Of a DNA stretch of 64,000 nt, positions 25,036 through 33,675 are shown one piece after another; the stretch's first letter is position 1; the number at the start of each line of letters is the position of its first letter. The DNA is taken from assembly GCF_006716355.1 (NCBI RefSeq), contig NZ_VFOW01000001.1:5394001-5458000 (forward strand), read 5' to 3'. The notes under the pieces are model-generated. The model did no database searches. It had not been told where the DNA came from and saw only the letters and a list, made by a program, of their open reading frames with translations. A program made the position numbers and the translations under genes. This stretch comes from Stackebrandtia endophytica. GTDB lineage: Bacteria; Actinomycetota; Actinomycetes; Mycobacteriales; Micromonosporaceae.

Positions 25036-25359
25036 TCAGCCGTCGAGTGACCCGCCGGTCATGGCGGCCGCCAATCGCATATGGGCGGTCGCCTCGTCGG
25101 GACGACTCTGTCGTTGCAGCGTGCGGCCCAGCATCAAGTGCGCGTACGCCTCTGCGGGGTTCTGCTCCAACACGTTCCGCAACTGCGCCTCCGCCTTGCC
25201 GAGCTGGGCGGAGTGGTAGTAGGACCGGGCCAACAGCATCCGAGCCGCCATGTGGTCGGGGGCGTCGGAGACCACCTGCTCCAGCCACTGTGCGGCCGAG
25301 ATGTAATCCTTGGCGTCGAAGAAGTCGACGCCACGTTCATAGCAGGTCGCGGTGTCCAT
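25036..25359 (-). CDS. small tetratricopeptide-repeat protein
   Basis: 107 residues forming about three TPR helix pairs (YERGVDFFDAKDYISAAQWL; RMLLARSYYHSAQLGKAEAQ; YAHLMLGRTLQRQSRPDEAT). It is a cytoplasmic, probably protein-binding adaptor. GAGGAG lies 7 nt before the ATG. It lies downstream of the GT87 gene on the same strand, with 188 nt between; a hairpin follows it. There is no link to the larger TPR protein of the CHAT operon beyond the fold. Confidence 0.82.
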   Translation of the reverse strand: MDTATCYERGVDFFDAKDYISAAQWLEQVVSDAPDHMAARMLLARSYYHSAQLGKAEAQLRNVLEQNPAEAYAHLMLGRTLQRQSRPDEATAHMRLAAAMTGGSLDG

Positions 25360-25547
25360 GCCGGTCTCCTCTCAGCGGTGTCCGGTTTCGGAATCGGTGC
25401 GGTCAAAACCAGAGTCGTATATCAGCGTGTCGAAACGAAGCCGCTCGGACGAATCGGGCACGTTTGACGCGTGGTGGAAGGTCGTGGCGCATAACATCCG
25501 ATGTCGCGGTTTCATTCCCAGTTCGGCCGAGGGCGTCGAACGGGGCT

Positions 25548-26759
25548 CTAGACCATGTCGATCGAGCGGGGTGTCGCGAAGCGGTCGGCCGGGCACCGGT
25601 GCGCGGCGCGAGGCAGGATTGCGATGAGGCAGATGGTGGCGATGAGGTAGCCGTTCTCGGTGATCAGTCGCCAGCCGCCGCTCATCGACCACCAGATGGG
25701 TGCGGTGAGGAACCACAGCCACATGGCCGAGGTGATCACCCAACGGCCCCACGGACGGTCCCACAGCGTCGGCCGACGAAGCGGCAGCGGTGGAGTGAGT
25801 GCCCACCACAGTAGAATTCCCAGTGCCGGGACGGCCCAGACGAACTGGTACCACCAGCTGACCGGGCTGACCACCAGGCCGGTCAACCCGACGATGGTGA
25901 CGGCCGCCAGGCGGTTGCCACGCAGATGGGCGTCGCGTGCGTGAGCCAGTCCCCAGGCGGCGGCGAACAACGCGAACCCGAGCCAGGTGATGGCGGGCGC
26001 GCTGCCGGTCTCGTAGAGGCGCGCCATGACCCCGGACAGGGCTTGATTGCCCAGGTCGCTCAACTGGACCAGGTTGCCCGGACTGAACAATCGGTCGGCG
26101 AGGTAGACGCCGGTGGCCTGGGGGAAGGCGAACAGGCTCAACACCAGTGAGAGCAGTAGGGTGATCGCCGCGATGGTGCTCGCCTGCCAGCGGCGGGTGA
26201 TCACCAGGAAGATGACGAACAGCCCGAACATCGGCTGCATCGCAGTCGCCAGCCCGATACCGATACCGCCCGCCGGGTGCCGACGGGAGATCAGCGTCAG
26301 GTCGATCAGGATGACCGCCAGGATCACGAGGCTGATCTGGCCGAGCCCCAAGGATTGTCGGACGGGTTCGATCGCCAGAACACCCAGGGTGACGACACCC
26401 CACACCGGCCAGCGCGACCACGGCAGTGCCTTCACCGCACCGGCGAAGCAGAGGCGAATGCACAGCAGCACCGCCACCAGGCTCAATCCGGTGATGACCG
26501 CGACGCCGACGGGAATGGGCCAGGACATGACCGGTATCAACAACAGCGCGGCCATGGGGGAGAGGTCGAAGACCTGCCCGGCCGCGGTGGGGTCGTAAAG
26601 AGCCTGCCCGTCGAGCCACCCCGTCAACGCCTCGTGATATCCGCGCAACGCCTCGAAATGGGACCATCGTGTCGCGATCAGGACGATGGCCACCCAGGCC
26701 CCGACCCCGAGTGCGGGAACACCGATCGTGCGGACGCGGGCAGCGACCGAGGACGACAT
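25548..26759 (-). CDS. GT87-type (DUF2029) polyprenyl-phosphate-dependent mannosyltransferase
   Basis: 403 residues with about ten membrane segments. It has the GT-C layout of DUF2029/GT87: an early loop with YHEALTGWLDGQALYDP and SPMAALLLIPVMSW, then long hydrophobic stretches and SPVSWWYQFVWAVPAL, the conserved SP.SW..H/Q-type element of the family. Relatives add mannose from polyprenyl-phosphate-mannose to lipomannan or similar envelope glycolipids. The donor and acceptor cannot be proved here. GGAG precedes the ATG. Confidence 0.8.
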   Translation of the reverse strand: MSSSVAARVRTIGVPALGVGAWVAIVLIATRWSHFEALRGYHEALTGWLDGQALYDPTAAGQVFDLSPMAALLLIPVMSWPIPVGVAVITGLSLVAVLLCIRLCFAGAVKALPWSRWPVWGVVTLGVLAIEPVRQSLGLGQISLVILAVILIDLTLISRRHPAGGIGIGLATAMQPMFGLFVIFLVITRRWQASTIAAITLLLSLVLSLFAFPQATGVYLADRLFSPGNLVQLSDLGNQALSGVMARLYETGSAPAITWLGFALFAAAWGLAHARDAHLRGNRLAAVTIVGLTGLVVSPVSWWYQFVWAVPALGILLWWALTPPLPLRRPTLWDRPWGRWVITSAMWLWFLTAPIWWSMSGGWRLITENGYLIATICLIAILPRAAHRCPADRFATPRSIDMV

Positions 26760-26949
26760 GGAGGCTCCTTTGAGACCGGTGGGGATCGCGAAACAGAGAA
26801 AATCGCTTCGGCCGCAGGGATAGTAGCAAACCGTTGCATATCGACAGTCATCGTCATGTCATCGACGAACGGTATGACCAGCTAGGAAGATCGCGTGGGG
26901 TGAGGTGGGCTATCGGGTGCCGATCCCGGTTTACTGTGGATGATCCGGG

Positions 26950-27405
26950 TCAGATGTCGCGGATCAAGCAGGTGAGGCGTCCGGTGCAGATGCGCCTGTC
27001 GTTGTCGTCGGTGATGACGATCTCGTAACTGGCGGTGCTGCGGCCCAGATGTAGTGGGGTGGCGACGCCGGTGACGATTCCGGATTTCCCGGCGCGGTGG
27101 TGGGTCACATTGAGGTCGACGCCGACGGCCATGCGTCCCGGTCCGGCGTGGAGCATCGCGCCCACCGACCCCAGCGTCTCGGCGAGGACGGCGGAGGCAC
27201 CGCCGTGCAGAAGCCCGTAGGGCTGTGTGTTGCCCTCCACCGGCATCGTCGCCACCACTCGGTCGGGCGCGGCGTGGCTGACCTGGATGCCCATGCGGAT
27301 GCCGAGTTTTCCCGCGGAGAACAGTGCGGTCAGATCCATGCCGACGTCGGCGAACTTCTCGATGATCTCGGGCGGGAACACCACTGGGTCGGTCTGCTGG
27401 CTCAT
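26950..27405 (-). CDS. PaaI-like hotdog thioesterase
   Basis: 151 residues with a single hotdog fold: QPYGLLHGGASAVLAETLGS, where the HGG loop and following acidic residue belong to the PaaI/4HBT-II group, followed by strands VGVDLNVTHHRAGKSG and GRLTCLIRDI. It likely hydrolyses acyl-CoA or aromatic-CoA esters in the cytoplasm. ATG at 27405 has CAGGA upstream. It is divergent from the PadR operon with 168 nt between. Confidence 0.85.
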   Translation of the reverse strand: MSQQTDPVVFPPEIIEKFADVGMDLTALFSAGKLGIRMGIQVSHAAPDRVVATMPVEGNTQPYGLLHGGASAVLAETLGSVGAMLHAGPGRMAVGVDLNVTHHRAGKSGIVTGVATPLHLGRSTASYEIVITDDNDRRICTGRLTCLIRDI

Positions 27406-27546
27406 GCCGATTCCTGCTCTCACGTGTCGGGTCGGGCTCTTTCCTACCAGGCTGTCGCGAGCGATCGGCAAGCTACCGGCGTGTATTCGGTTGACCTGGT
27501 GATTTACCATTGCCATGTCGGTATCCACCACGGGTATACACCCGAG

Positions 27547-27566
27547 CTATACACCGCGTGTATAGT
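27547..27566 (+). promoter_or_regulatory. PadR operator overlapping a leaderless promoter
   Basis: A 19-bp palindrome, CTATACAC-CGC-GTGTATAG (27547-27565), overlaps a -10 box TATAGT (27561-27566) that lies 7 nt before the GTG at 27574. A partial copy (GGGTATACACCC) sits just upstream at about 27532-27543. This fits repression of the operon by its own PadR protein. Confidence 0.65.
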
Positions 27567-27573
27567 CATCTGC

Positions 27574-28098
27574 GTGACGATACGACACACATTTCTGGGG
27601 TTGCTGGAACAGCAACCCCGGCACGGGTACGACCTCAAACGGGAATACGACGAGCGCTTCGGCAGCGACCGTCCACTGCACTACGGGCAGGTCTACTCCA
27701 CGCTGTCTCGACTGTTGAAGAACGGGCTGGTCGAAGTCGACGGCGTCGAACCCGGCGACGGTCCCGAACGAAAGCGCTACACCATCACCCAGGCCGGCAT
27801 CACCGATGTCGCCGAATGGTTGAGCACCCCGGAGAAACCGGAACCCTATCTGCAGAACACCCTCTACTCGAAAGTCGTGCTCGCGCTGTTGACTGGCCGC
27901 TCCGCCGCCGACCTGCTGGACACCCAGCGATCGGAGCACCTACGCCTCATGCGGGATCTGACCAAGCGCAAGGCCGACGGTGATCTTGTCGACCAACTGA
28001 TCTGTGATCACGCGCTGTTTCATCTCGAAGCCGATCTGCGCTGGCTGGAACTGACCGCCGCGCGACTGGACCAACTGACCAAGGTGGTAACCGGATGA
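27574..28098 (+). CDS. PadR-family transcriptional regulator
   Basis: 174 residues: an N-terminal PadR winged helix (HTFLGLLEQQPRHGYDLKRE; LHYGQVYSTLSRLLKNGLVE; RKRYTITQAGI) and a helical C-terminal dimerisation domain as in the PadR-s2/AphA group. It overlaps the ABC ATPase start by 4 nt and so is co-expressed with the exporter. The GTG start has no ribosome site and follows a -10 box by 7 nt. It is most likely the repressor binding at 27547-27565. Confidence 0.9.
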   Translation: MTIRHTFLGLLEQQPRHGYDLKREYDERFGSDRPLHYGQVYSTLSRLLKNGLVEVDGVEPGDGPERKRYTITQAGITDVAEWLSTPEKPEPYLQNTLYSKVVLALLTGRSAADLLDTQRSEHLRLMRDLTKRKADGDLVDQLICDHALFHLEADLRWLELTAARLDQLTKVVTG

Positions 28099-28781
28099 GC
28101 ACACCGTTGTTGACCGCGACCGGACTGAGGAAGAGTTTCGGGGCCACCACCGCACTCGACGGCGCCGACCTCATCATCAACGCCGGTGAAGTGCTGGCGA
28201 TCATGGGGCCCTCCGGCTCCGGCAAGTCCACGCTGCTGCACTGCATCGCCGGGATCGTGCCCGCCGATGCCGGTTCGGTCGTGTATCAGGGAAGAGACCT
28301 GGTCACCATGTCCGATTCGCAACGCAGTGCGCTGCGTCGCAGCGACTTCAGTTTCGTTTTCCAGTTCGGACAGTTGGTTCCCGAGCTGACGTGCCTGGAG
28401 AACGTCGCGCTGCCGTTGCGCATCGACGGCACGAAGCGCAAGGACGCCGAACGGCAGGCCCGGGAGTGGTTGGACCGTTTGGAGGTCATCGACGTCGCCG
28501 ATCATCGGCCCGGCGAGGTGTCGGGTGGTCAGGGACAGCGGGTCGCGGTAGCCCGGTCGTTGATCAGCCGCCCCAGGATCCTGTTCGCCGACGAACCCAC
28601 CGGTGCGTTGGACTCACTCAACGGTGAGGCCGTGATGCGGCTGTTGACCGAGGCGGCCTCCGAATCCGGCTGTGCGGTCGTGCTGGTGACCCACGAGGCG
28701 CGGGTTGCCGCCTACTCCGACCGTGAGGTCACCGTCCGAGATGGGCGTACTAGGCAGCCGGTGGGGGCGCTCAATGACTGA
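28095..28781 (+). CDS. ABC transporter ATP-binding protein (MacB/LolD-type)
   Basis: 228 residues with Walker A GPSGSGKST, Q-loop FQFGQLVPELTCLENV, signature VSGGQGQR, Walker B ILFADEPTGALDS and the H-loop VTHEARV. This is the MacB/LolD/FtsE-like ATPase class that pairs with FtsX-type permeases to export peptides or lipids, or to give resistance to cell-wall agents. The neighbouring permease overlaps its end by 8 nt. Confidence 0.93.
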   Translation: MSTPLLTATGLRKSFGATTALDGADLIINAGEVLAIMGPSGSGKSTLLHCIAGIVPADAGSVVYQGRDLVTMSDSQRSALRRSDFSFVFQFGQLVPELTCLENVALPLRIDGTKRKDAERQAREWLDRLEVIDVADHRPGEVSGGQGQRVAVARSLISRPRILFADEPTGALDSLNGEAVMRLLTEAASESGCAVVLVTHEARVAAYSDREVTVRDGRTRQPVGALND

Positions 28782-31095
28782 ACGTCGAATCGTCACCGGG
28801 TGGCGCCGGTGGGCCATCGACCTGACCACCGGATTCCGGTTCGCGCTGTCCGGCGGGCGATCGGGAGTCGTGCGGACGCTGCTCACCACGATGGGCGTCG
28901 GATTGGCCGTGGCCCTGCTGCTGATGGCGGCCTCGTTGCCGACGGTCTTCGAGAAGCGCGATGAGCGCGCCGCGAACGTGAGCATCATGAACTACGGCAT
29001 GGAACTGTCCGCCGCGGACGACACCATGGTGGTCAACGACGTGTGGACCGACTTCGGGAGCATCGACATCCGAGGGTTCCGTTTGCAGCCCGACGGTTCG
29101 ACACCGCCGGTCCCACCGGGATTGACCGAGGTGCCGGCGCCCGGTGAACTCGCGGTATCCCCGGCACTGGCGAGTCTGCTGGAATCACCCGAGGGGAAGT
29201 TGCTACAACCGCGATTCGATTACTCGATCACACAGATCATCGGTGACGAGGGATTGATCGGACCCAGTTATTACGTCTATTACCTGGGTACCGACGATCT
29301 GGTCGCCGGAGACGACGCCTATCGCATCGACCACATCGGCAATCAGGGGGGCGAGCCGCTTCCGCCCATGCTGTTGTTGCTGGGCTTGACGGCGATCACG
29401 ATCCTGCTGCTATCGGTCGTGTTGTTCGTGGGGGTCGCGTCGCGGTTCGGAAGCGAGAGCCGGGATCGCCGGTTGGCCGCACTGCGGTTGATCGGTGCCG
29501 ACCGCGCCATGGCTCGTCGGGTCGCAGCCGGAGAGGCGTTGTTGGGCGCGGTCTTCGGGTTGATCGCCGGTTTGGTGTTCTTCCTTATCGGACGACAGTT
29601 CGTCGAATTCATCTCGCTGTGGGAGATCAGCGTGTTCGCCACCGACGTGAATCCGATGCCGGCCCTGATTCCGATCATCTTCCTGATGGTGCCGTTCCTG
29701 ACGGTAGGTGTGACCTGGTTGTCGATGCGCAAGCTCATCGTCGAACCGCTCGGGGTGTTCCGACAGGCGCAGGGCCGGAAACGACAGGTGTGGTGGCGAA
29801 TCGCCATACCGGTGGTGGGATTGGCGATCATGGCTCCGGTCGCGCTGGGGGAGGAGTTGTTCACCGGTTCCGACCTCGACATGGTCGTGGTCCCGGCGGG
29901 AGTCGTCCTGCTGTTGGTCGGTGTTGCCGCGCTGCTGCCGTGGGTCGTGGAGGTGTCGACCCGTCGGATGCGCGGTGGCCCGGTGCCGTGGCAGCTGGCG
30001 ATTCGGCGCGTCCAGCTAGGTGGTGACGGAGCCGGGCGGGCGGTCGCCGGCATCGCGGTGGCCGCCGCGGGGGCGATCGCGCTCCAGATGCTGTTCACCG
30101 GTGCCGAGCAGGAGATGACCATGAGGACCGGGATCTCCGACGACTCCCCGGTCGTGTCGGTGAGTTCGTACGGAAGCGAACCCGATGTCGACCGAACCCT
30201 CGCCGAACTCGGTGCGATCGACGGATTCACCGTGGACTACCAGTACAACACCGTGCTGGGTTACACACAGGACGGTGACGAGGAGACCGGGGAATTCTAT
30301 TCCGCCGACTTGGTGATCGGTGATTGCGAGGTGCTTCGGCAGCTCGCCGAGGTGATCGATTGCCGTGACGGTGACGTGTTCGCCGCGCAGTCGCATTACG
30401 GCGGTGACCTTCCACCGACGGGGATGACCTTGGAGTTCGGTGATGAGGCCGTTGCGTGGGTGATCCCGGATGACATCCTCACCGTCAGGGCTCATGATCC
30501 ACAGATCACCAGCTTCTACGGCGGTATCCTGGCCACGCCCTCGGCGGTCGATCAGGCTCTCGTCGACACCGCATCGATCCAGATCCGCGGCCGTACCGAC
30601 GCCTCGATTCCCGGGGCCATCGAACACGTCCGCAACCTTCTGGAGCCGACAGGTCACTGGCAGCAGGTGAACGTTACCGGGTCGATATTGCGGGACAACA
30701 CGTTCGACGGCATCCGACGAGGCATCCTGGTGGGCGTCCTCGCGGTCATGACGCTCATCGGTTTGAGCCTGATCGTCGGCATGTTGGAGCAGTTGCAGGA
30801 ACGACGCCGACTGCTGTCGATCCTGTCGAGCTTTGGAACGCGACGTTCCACCCTGGGTTGGTCCATTCTCTGGCAGATGACCGTTCCTGTGGTCATCGGC
30901 TTGCTGTTGGCGATGGTGGTGGGCTCGGTGGCCGGACTGGCACTGATGAAGATGGCCGGCGTGGAGATGATGCTGGATTGGTCGAACATGGCCCTGATGT
31001 CGGGGATGTCCGCGTTGACGGCTCTGCTGGTCACCCTGTTGAGCCTTCCGGTGCTGTGGCGGTTGATGCGAAGTGACGGTCTTCGGACCGAATGA
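28774..31095 (+). CDS. FtsX-like ABC transporter permease
   Basis: 773 residues with about ten membrane segments: one near residue 35, a cluster between about 195 and 430, and three at the C-terminus (GILVGVLAVMTLIGLSLIVG; QMTVPVVIGLLLAMVVGSVA; LTALLVTLLSLPVLW). Large exported loops lie at about 60-190 and 440-640. This is the duplicated FtsX/MacB-like permease seen in actinobacterial PadR-ABC loci. With the ATPase it should move a hydrophobic compound or antimicrobial peptide, or signal its presence. ATG at 28774 was chosen because it overlaps the ATPase gene and starts the basic N-terminus. Confidence 0.9.
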   Translation: MTERRIVTGWRRWAIDLTTGFRFALSGGRSGVVRTLLTTMGVGLAVALLLMAASLPTVFEKRDERAANVSIMNYGMELSAADDTMVVNDVWTDFGSIDIRGFRLQPDGSTPPVPPGLTEVPAPGELAVSPALASLLESPEGKLLQPRFDYSITQIIGDEGLIGPSYYVYYLGTDDLVAGDDAYRIDHIGNQGGEPLPPMLLLLGLTAITILLLSVVLFVGVASRFGSESRDRRLAALRLIGADRAMARRVAAGEALLGAVFGLIAGLVFFLIGRQFVEFISLWEISVFATDVNPMPALIPIIFLMVPFLTVGVTWLSMRKLIVEPLGVFRQAQGRKRQVWWRIAIPVVGLAIMAPVALGEELFTGSDLDMVVVPAGVVLLLVGVAALLPWVVEVSTRRMRGGPVPWQLAIRRVQLGGDGAGRAVAGIAVAAAGAIALQMLFTGAEQEMTMRTGISDDSPVVSVSSYGSEPDVDRTLAELGAIDGFTVDYQYNTVLGYTQDGDEETGEFYSADLVIGDCEVLRQLAEVIDCRDGDVFAAQSHYGGDLPPTGMTLEFGDEAVAWVIPDDILTVRAHDPQITSFYGGILATPSAVDQALVDTASIQIRGRTDASIPGAIEHVRNLLEPTGHWQQVNVTGSILRDNTFDGIRRGILVGVLAVMTLIGLSLIVGMLEQLQERRRLLSILSSFGTRRSTLGWSILWQMTVPVVIGLLLAMVVGSVAGLALMKMAGVEMMLDWSNMALMSGMSALTALLVTLLSLPVLWRLMRSDGLRTE

Positions 31096-31108
31096 GTCAC
31101 CGAATATC

Positions 31109-31146
31109 GGTGGGGTCGACGCCGGTCGCCTGGCGTCGGCCCCACC
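31109..31146. terminator. bidirectional terminator between permease and capA-like gene
   Basis: A 15-bp stem (GGTGGGG-T-CGACGCC with GGCGTCG-G-CCCCACC, one U-G pair) closes an 8-nt loop between two convergent genes. There is no U tract. Confidence 0.7.
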
Positions 31147-31160
31147 CGCCGTCTCATTCG

Positions 31161-32219
31161 TTACCGAGGCTCGGGCGACAACTTCGCGCAATCGCGTAGC
31201 TTGTCCAGGTCGTCGAGGATTCGGTCGGCATCGGGCCCAGTGACCGGAATCGGCTGACCGGTCGTGCGGTCGATCGAGGCGGGAACGAACCGGGCGTCGG
31301 CGATCTTCTTGTCCTCAATGGTCAATTCGACTACGCCGGTATCGTTACTGGCGGCGTCGTTCCACCACCACAGGTGATTACCCATTCCATAGGCCACATA
31401 GGTATCACCGAGGTATCCGTTGCCCTGCAACAGGTGTGCGTGGGTGCCCACGATCGCGTCGGCACCGGCGTCCGCCAACCTGTTCGCCCACTCGAACTGT
31501 TCGTCGTCCGGGCACGCCTGGCTCTCGGTGCCCCAGTGCGGCAGGACGATCACCACGTCGGCGGCGTCCGCCGCGGCCTCGACCGCCGCCACCACCAGAT
31601 CATCGTGGGCGATGTGAGCGATTCCCGGCCGATCCGGCTGAGCCATCCAGGTGTCCCACAGTTCCCACACCGCCGAGACCGCGACATACGCGATCGTGGT
31701 GTCCTCGATGGTCACCATGTGGGCCGCCAACGCCTGTTCCCGATTCCGACCGGCGCCCACGACCGGAAGTCCGGCGGCCTCGGCGTGGTCGAAGGTGTCG
31801 GACAAACCGACCTGCCCGTAGTCGAGTGCGTGGTTGTTGGCCAGACTCACCAGGTCGATGCCTGCCGACGTCAGAGCGGTCATCGCCTCTGGTGGCGCCT
31901 TGAACAGCCATTGCTTGGGCTCCGCCGTACCGCGATCGGTCACCGGGGTTTCCAGGTTGACCACGGCGTGGTCGGCGGCGGTGTACAACTCCGCGATCGG
32001 ACCGAACGCCGAGTCCGGGTCGTCCAACAGGTCCAGGGTGCGCTCGGCGAAGTGGACGTCACCGCCGATGGCCACCGTGATCCTGGCATCGGCCGCCGAG
32101 GGCGAAGCCGCATCGGTCGGATCATTCGGGGCCGGGGCGGCGGGTGCATCGCCGCCGCAGCCGGTCAACAGGGCCAGGGCCAGGGTGGCGGTGAGCAACG
32201 CGTGTGGTGCGTGTTTCAT
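31161..32219 (-). CDS. CapA-family lipoprotein (metallophosphatase-like fold)
   Basis: 352 residues. The signal peptide ends in lipobox LLTGC (Cys21), then a CapA/PgsA domain: IGGDVHFAERTLDL, VVNLETPVTD, SLANNHALDYGQVG, LPHWGTE and GADAIVGTHAH give the His/Asp/Asn set of the calcineurin-like superfamily. CapA relatives take part in poly-gamma-glutamate or capsule formation; many actinobacterial members are stand-alone with unknown role. ATG at 32219 has GGGGA 6 nt upstream. It is divergent from citrate synthase. Confidence 0.87.
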   Translation of the reverse strand: MKHAPHALLTATLALALLTGCGGDAPAAPAPNDPTDAASPSAADARITVAIGGDVHFAERTLDLLDDPDSAFGPIAELYTAADHAVVNLETPVTDRGTAEPKQWLFKAPPEAMTALTSAGIDLVSLANNHALDYGQVGLSDTFDHAEAAGLPVVGAGRNREQALAAHMVTIEDTTIAYVAVSAVWELWDTWMAQPDRPGIAHIAHDDLVVAAVEAAADAADVVIVLPHWGTESQACPDDEQFEWANRLADAGADAIVGTHAHLLQGNGYLGDTYVAYGMGNHLWWWNDAASNDTGVVELTIEDKKIADARFVPASIDRTTGQPIPVTGPDADRILDDLDKLRDCAKLSPEPR

Positions 32220-32445
32220 GGGACATCCCCACGGGAGACGACGGGCGGGGCGGGCCTCTGCGACGATACGGGACCGGTGGGCACCCGGGGGGTTCACGGG
32301 CGCCGTGTCGTGCCGGTCTTCGGCTCTGTCGCGACGTCTTCTACGGTCTGTGGCGGTTAACACCTTCGCCGGGCGTTGTGAGAACCGCCTGAAATACGCG
32401 ACAGTAACCTAAGAATCTTGACTGCGAAGCGACGAGGAGGTCGCA

Positions 32446-33582
32446 ATGACCACTTTGGTGGATGTACCCCGCGGATTGGCCGGGGTCGTCGTCACCGAGA
32501 CTGAAATCGGTGACGTGCGAGGTGAAGAGGGGTTCTACCACTATCGGCAGTACTCTGCCGTTGACCTCGCCAAGCAGTGCTCTTTCGAGGATGTATGGCA
32601 CCTGATGTTCCATGGGCACCTGCCCACTCCGGCGGAACGACAGGCGTTCATCGACAAGGTCGCCCCGCTGAGGCGACTTAGCCCTCAAGTGGCGAGCCTG
32701 CTTCCGTCGTTGGCCTCGGCCAAGCCGCTGGACGGCCTGCGCACCGCGCTGTCGTTTGCCGCGGCCGACCGTGGCATGCGGCCGCTGCTGGACACCGACG
32801 AGGCCGAACGGGCCGAGGACGTGTTGTTCGCGTGCGCGATCGTTCCCACGATCCTCACGGCGCTGTACCGGCTGCGCGACGGCAACGAGCCGGTGGCTCC
32901 CCGCGACGACCTGTCGTACGCGGCGAACTACCTGTACATGCTGACCGGCAGCGAGCCCAGCCAGCCGCACACCGACGCGATCGAGAAGTACCTGATCTCG
33001 ACGATCGACCACGGATTCAACAACTCGACCTTCACCGCCCGGGTGATCGCCTCGACCGGCGCCGATGTCGGTGCCTGCCTCGTCGGTGCGATCGGTTCCC
33101 TGTCGGGCCCGTTGCACGGTGGCGCGCCCAGCCGTGCGCTGGCGGCGCTGGAGGAGATCGGGACGCCCGACAAGATCGACGCGTGGGTTCGCGGTCGCGT
33201 CGAGGCCGGTGACCGGATCATGGGCTTCGGCCACGCGGTCTACCGGACCGATGACCCGCGGTCGCTGATGTTGCGTGACGTCGCGACCGAGCTCGGCGGT
33301 GACCTGGCGGAGTTCGCCAAGCAGGTCGAGCGGAAGGTCGTCGACATCCTCGCGGAGCTGAAGCCCGGCCGCAAGCTCTACACCAACGTGGAGTTCTACG
33401 CCGGTGTCGTGATGGAACAGTGCGGTGTGCCCCGCGACATGTTCACGCCGACCTTCGCCGCCAGCCGGATGGTGGGCTGGAGTGCGAACGTGCTCGAACA
33501 GGCCCGTGACTCCAAGATCATTCGCCCGCGTGCCCGCTACACCGGCCCCGAAGCCCCTCAGCCGGTGGCACTGCCCGACTAG
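32446..33582 (+). CDS. citrate synthase (or 2-methylcitrate synthase)
   Basis: 378 residues. Active-site elements are IDHGFNNSTFTARV and LSGPLHGGAP (the two catalytic His) and GFGHAVYRTDDPR (substrate Arg). The third catalytic residue, Asp in NVDFY of most family members, is Glu here (NVEFYAGVVME). It should condense acetyl-CoA or propionyl-CoA with oxaloacetate in the cytoplasm. Whether the Glu is normal for this actinobacterial subfamily cannot be checked here. GAGGAGG precedes the ATG and a strong terminator follows. There is no prp or other TCA gene alongside. Confidence 0.9.
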   Translation: MTTLVDVPRGLAGVVVTETEIGDVRGEEGFYHYRQYSAVDLAKQCSFEDVWHLMFHGHLPTPAERQAFIDKVAPLRRLSPQVASLLPSLASAKPLDGLRTALSFAAADRGMRPLLDTDEAERAEDVLFACAIVPTILTALYRLRDGNEPVAPRDDLSYAANYLYMLTGSEPSQPHTDAIEKYLISTIDHGFNNSTFTARVIASTGADVGACLVGAIGSLSGPLHGGAPSRALAALEEIGTPDKIDAWVRGRVEAGDRIMGFGHAVYRTDDPRSLMLRDVATELGGDLAEFAKQVERKVVDILAELKPGRKLYTNVEFYAGVVMEQCGVPRDMFTPTFAASRMVGWSANVLEQARDSKIIRPRARYTGPEAPQPVALPD

Positions 33583-33593
33583 TCGGTTCGTTA

Positions 33594-33623
33594 TCAGCCC
33601 CGGTCCCATCGGACCGGGGCTGA
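33594..33623 (+). terminator. terminator after citrate synthase
   Basis: CAGCCCCGGTCC pairs perfectly with GGACCGGGGCTG around a 4-nt loop, extended by one T-A pair. Confidence 0.85.
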
Positions 33624-33662
33624 AATGTGCCCACCGGAGCTCGATCACACCTGAAGTGCCGC

Positions 33663-33668
33663 TAAGGT
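33663..33668 (+). promoter_or_regulatory. -10 box of hutH (leaderless)
   Basis: TAAGGT lies 7 nt before the ATG at 33676, with no ribosome site between. No clear -35 was found. Confidence 0.4.
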
Positions 33669-33675
33669 CTGGCGC

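Noticed and set aside
25372-26829. 485-codon frame overlapping the GT87 gene
   Set aside because: Same strand but out of frame; Arg/His-rich, whereas the GT87 frame shows ten clean membrane segments.
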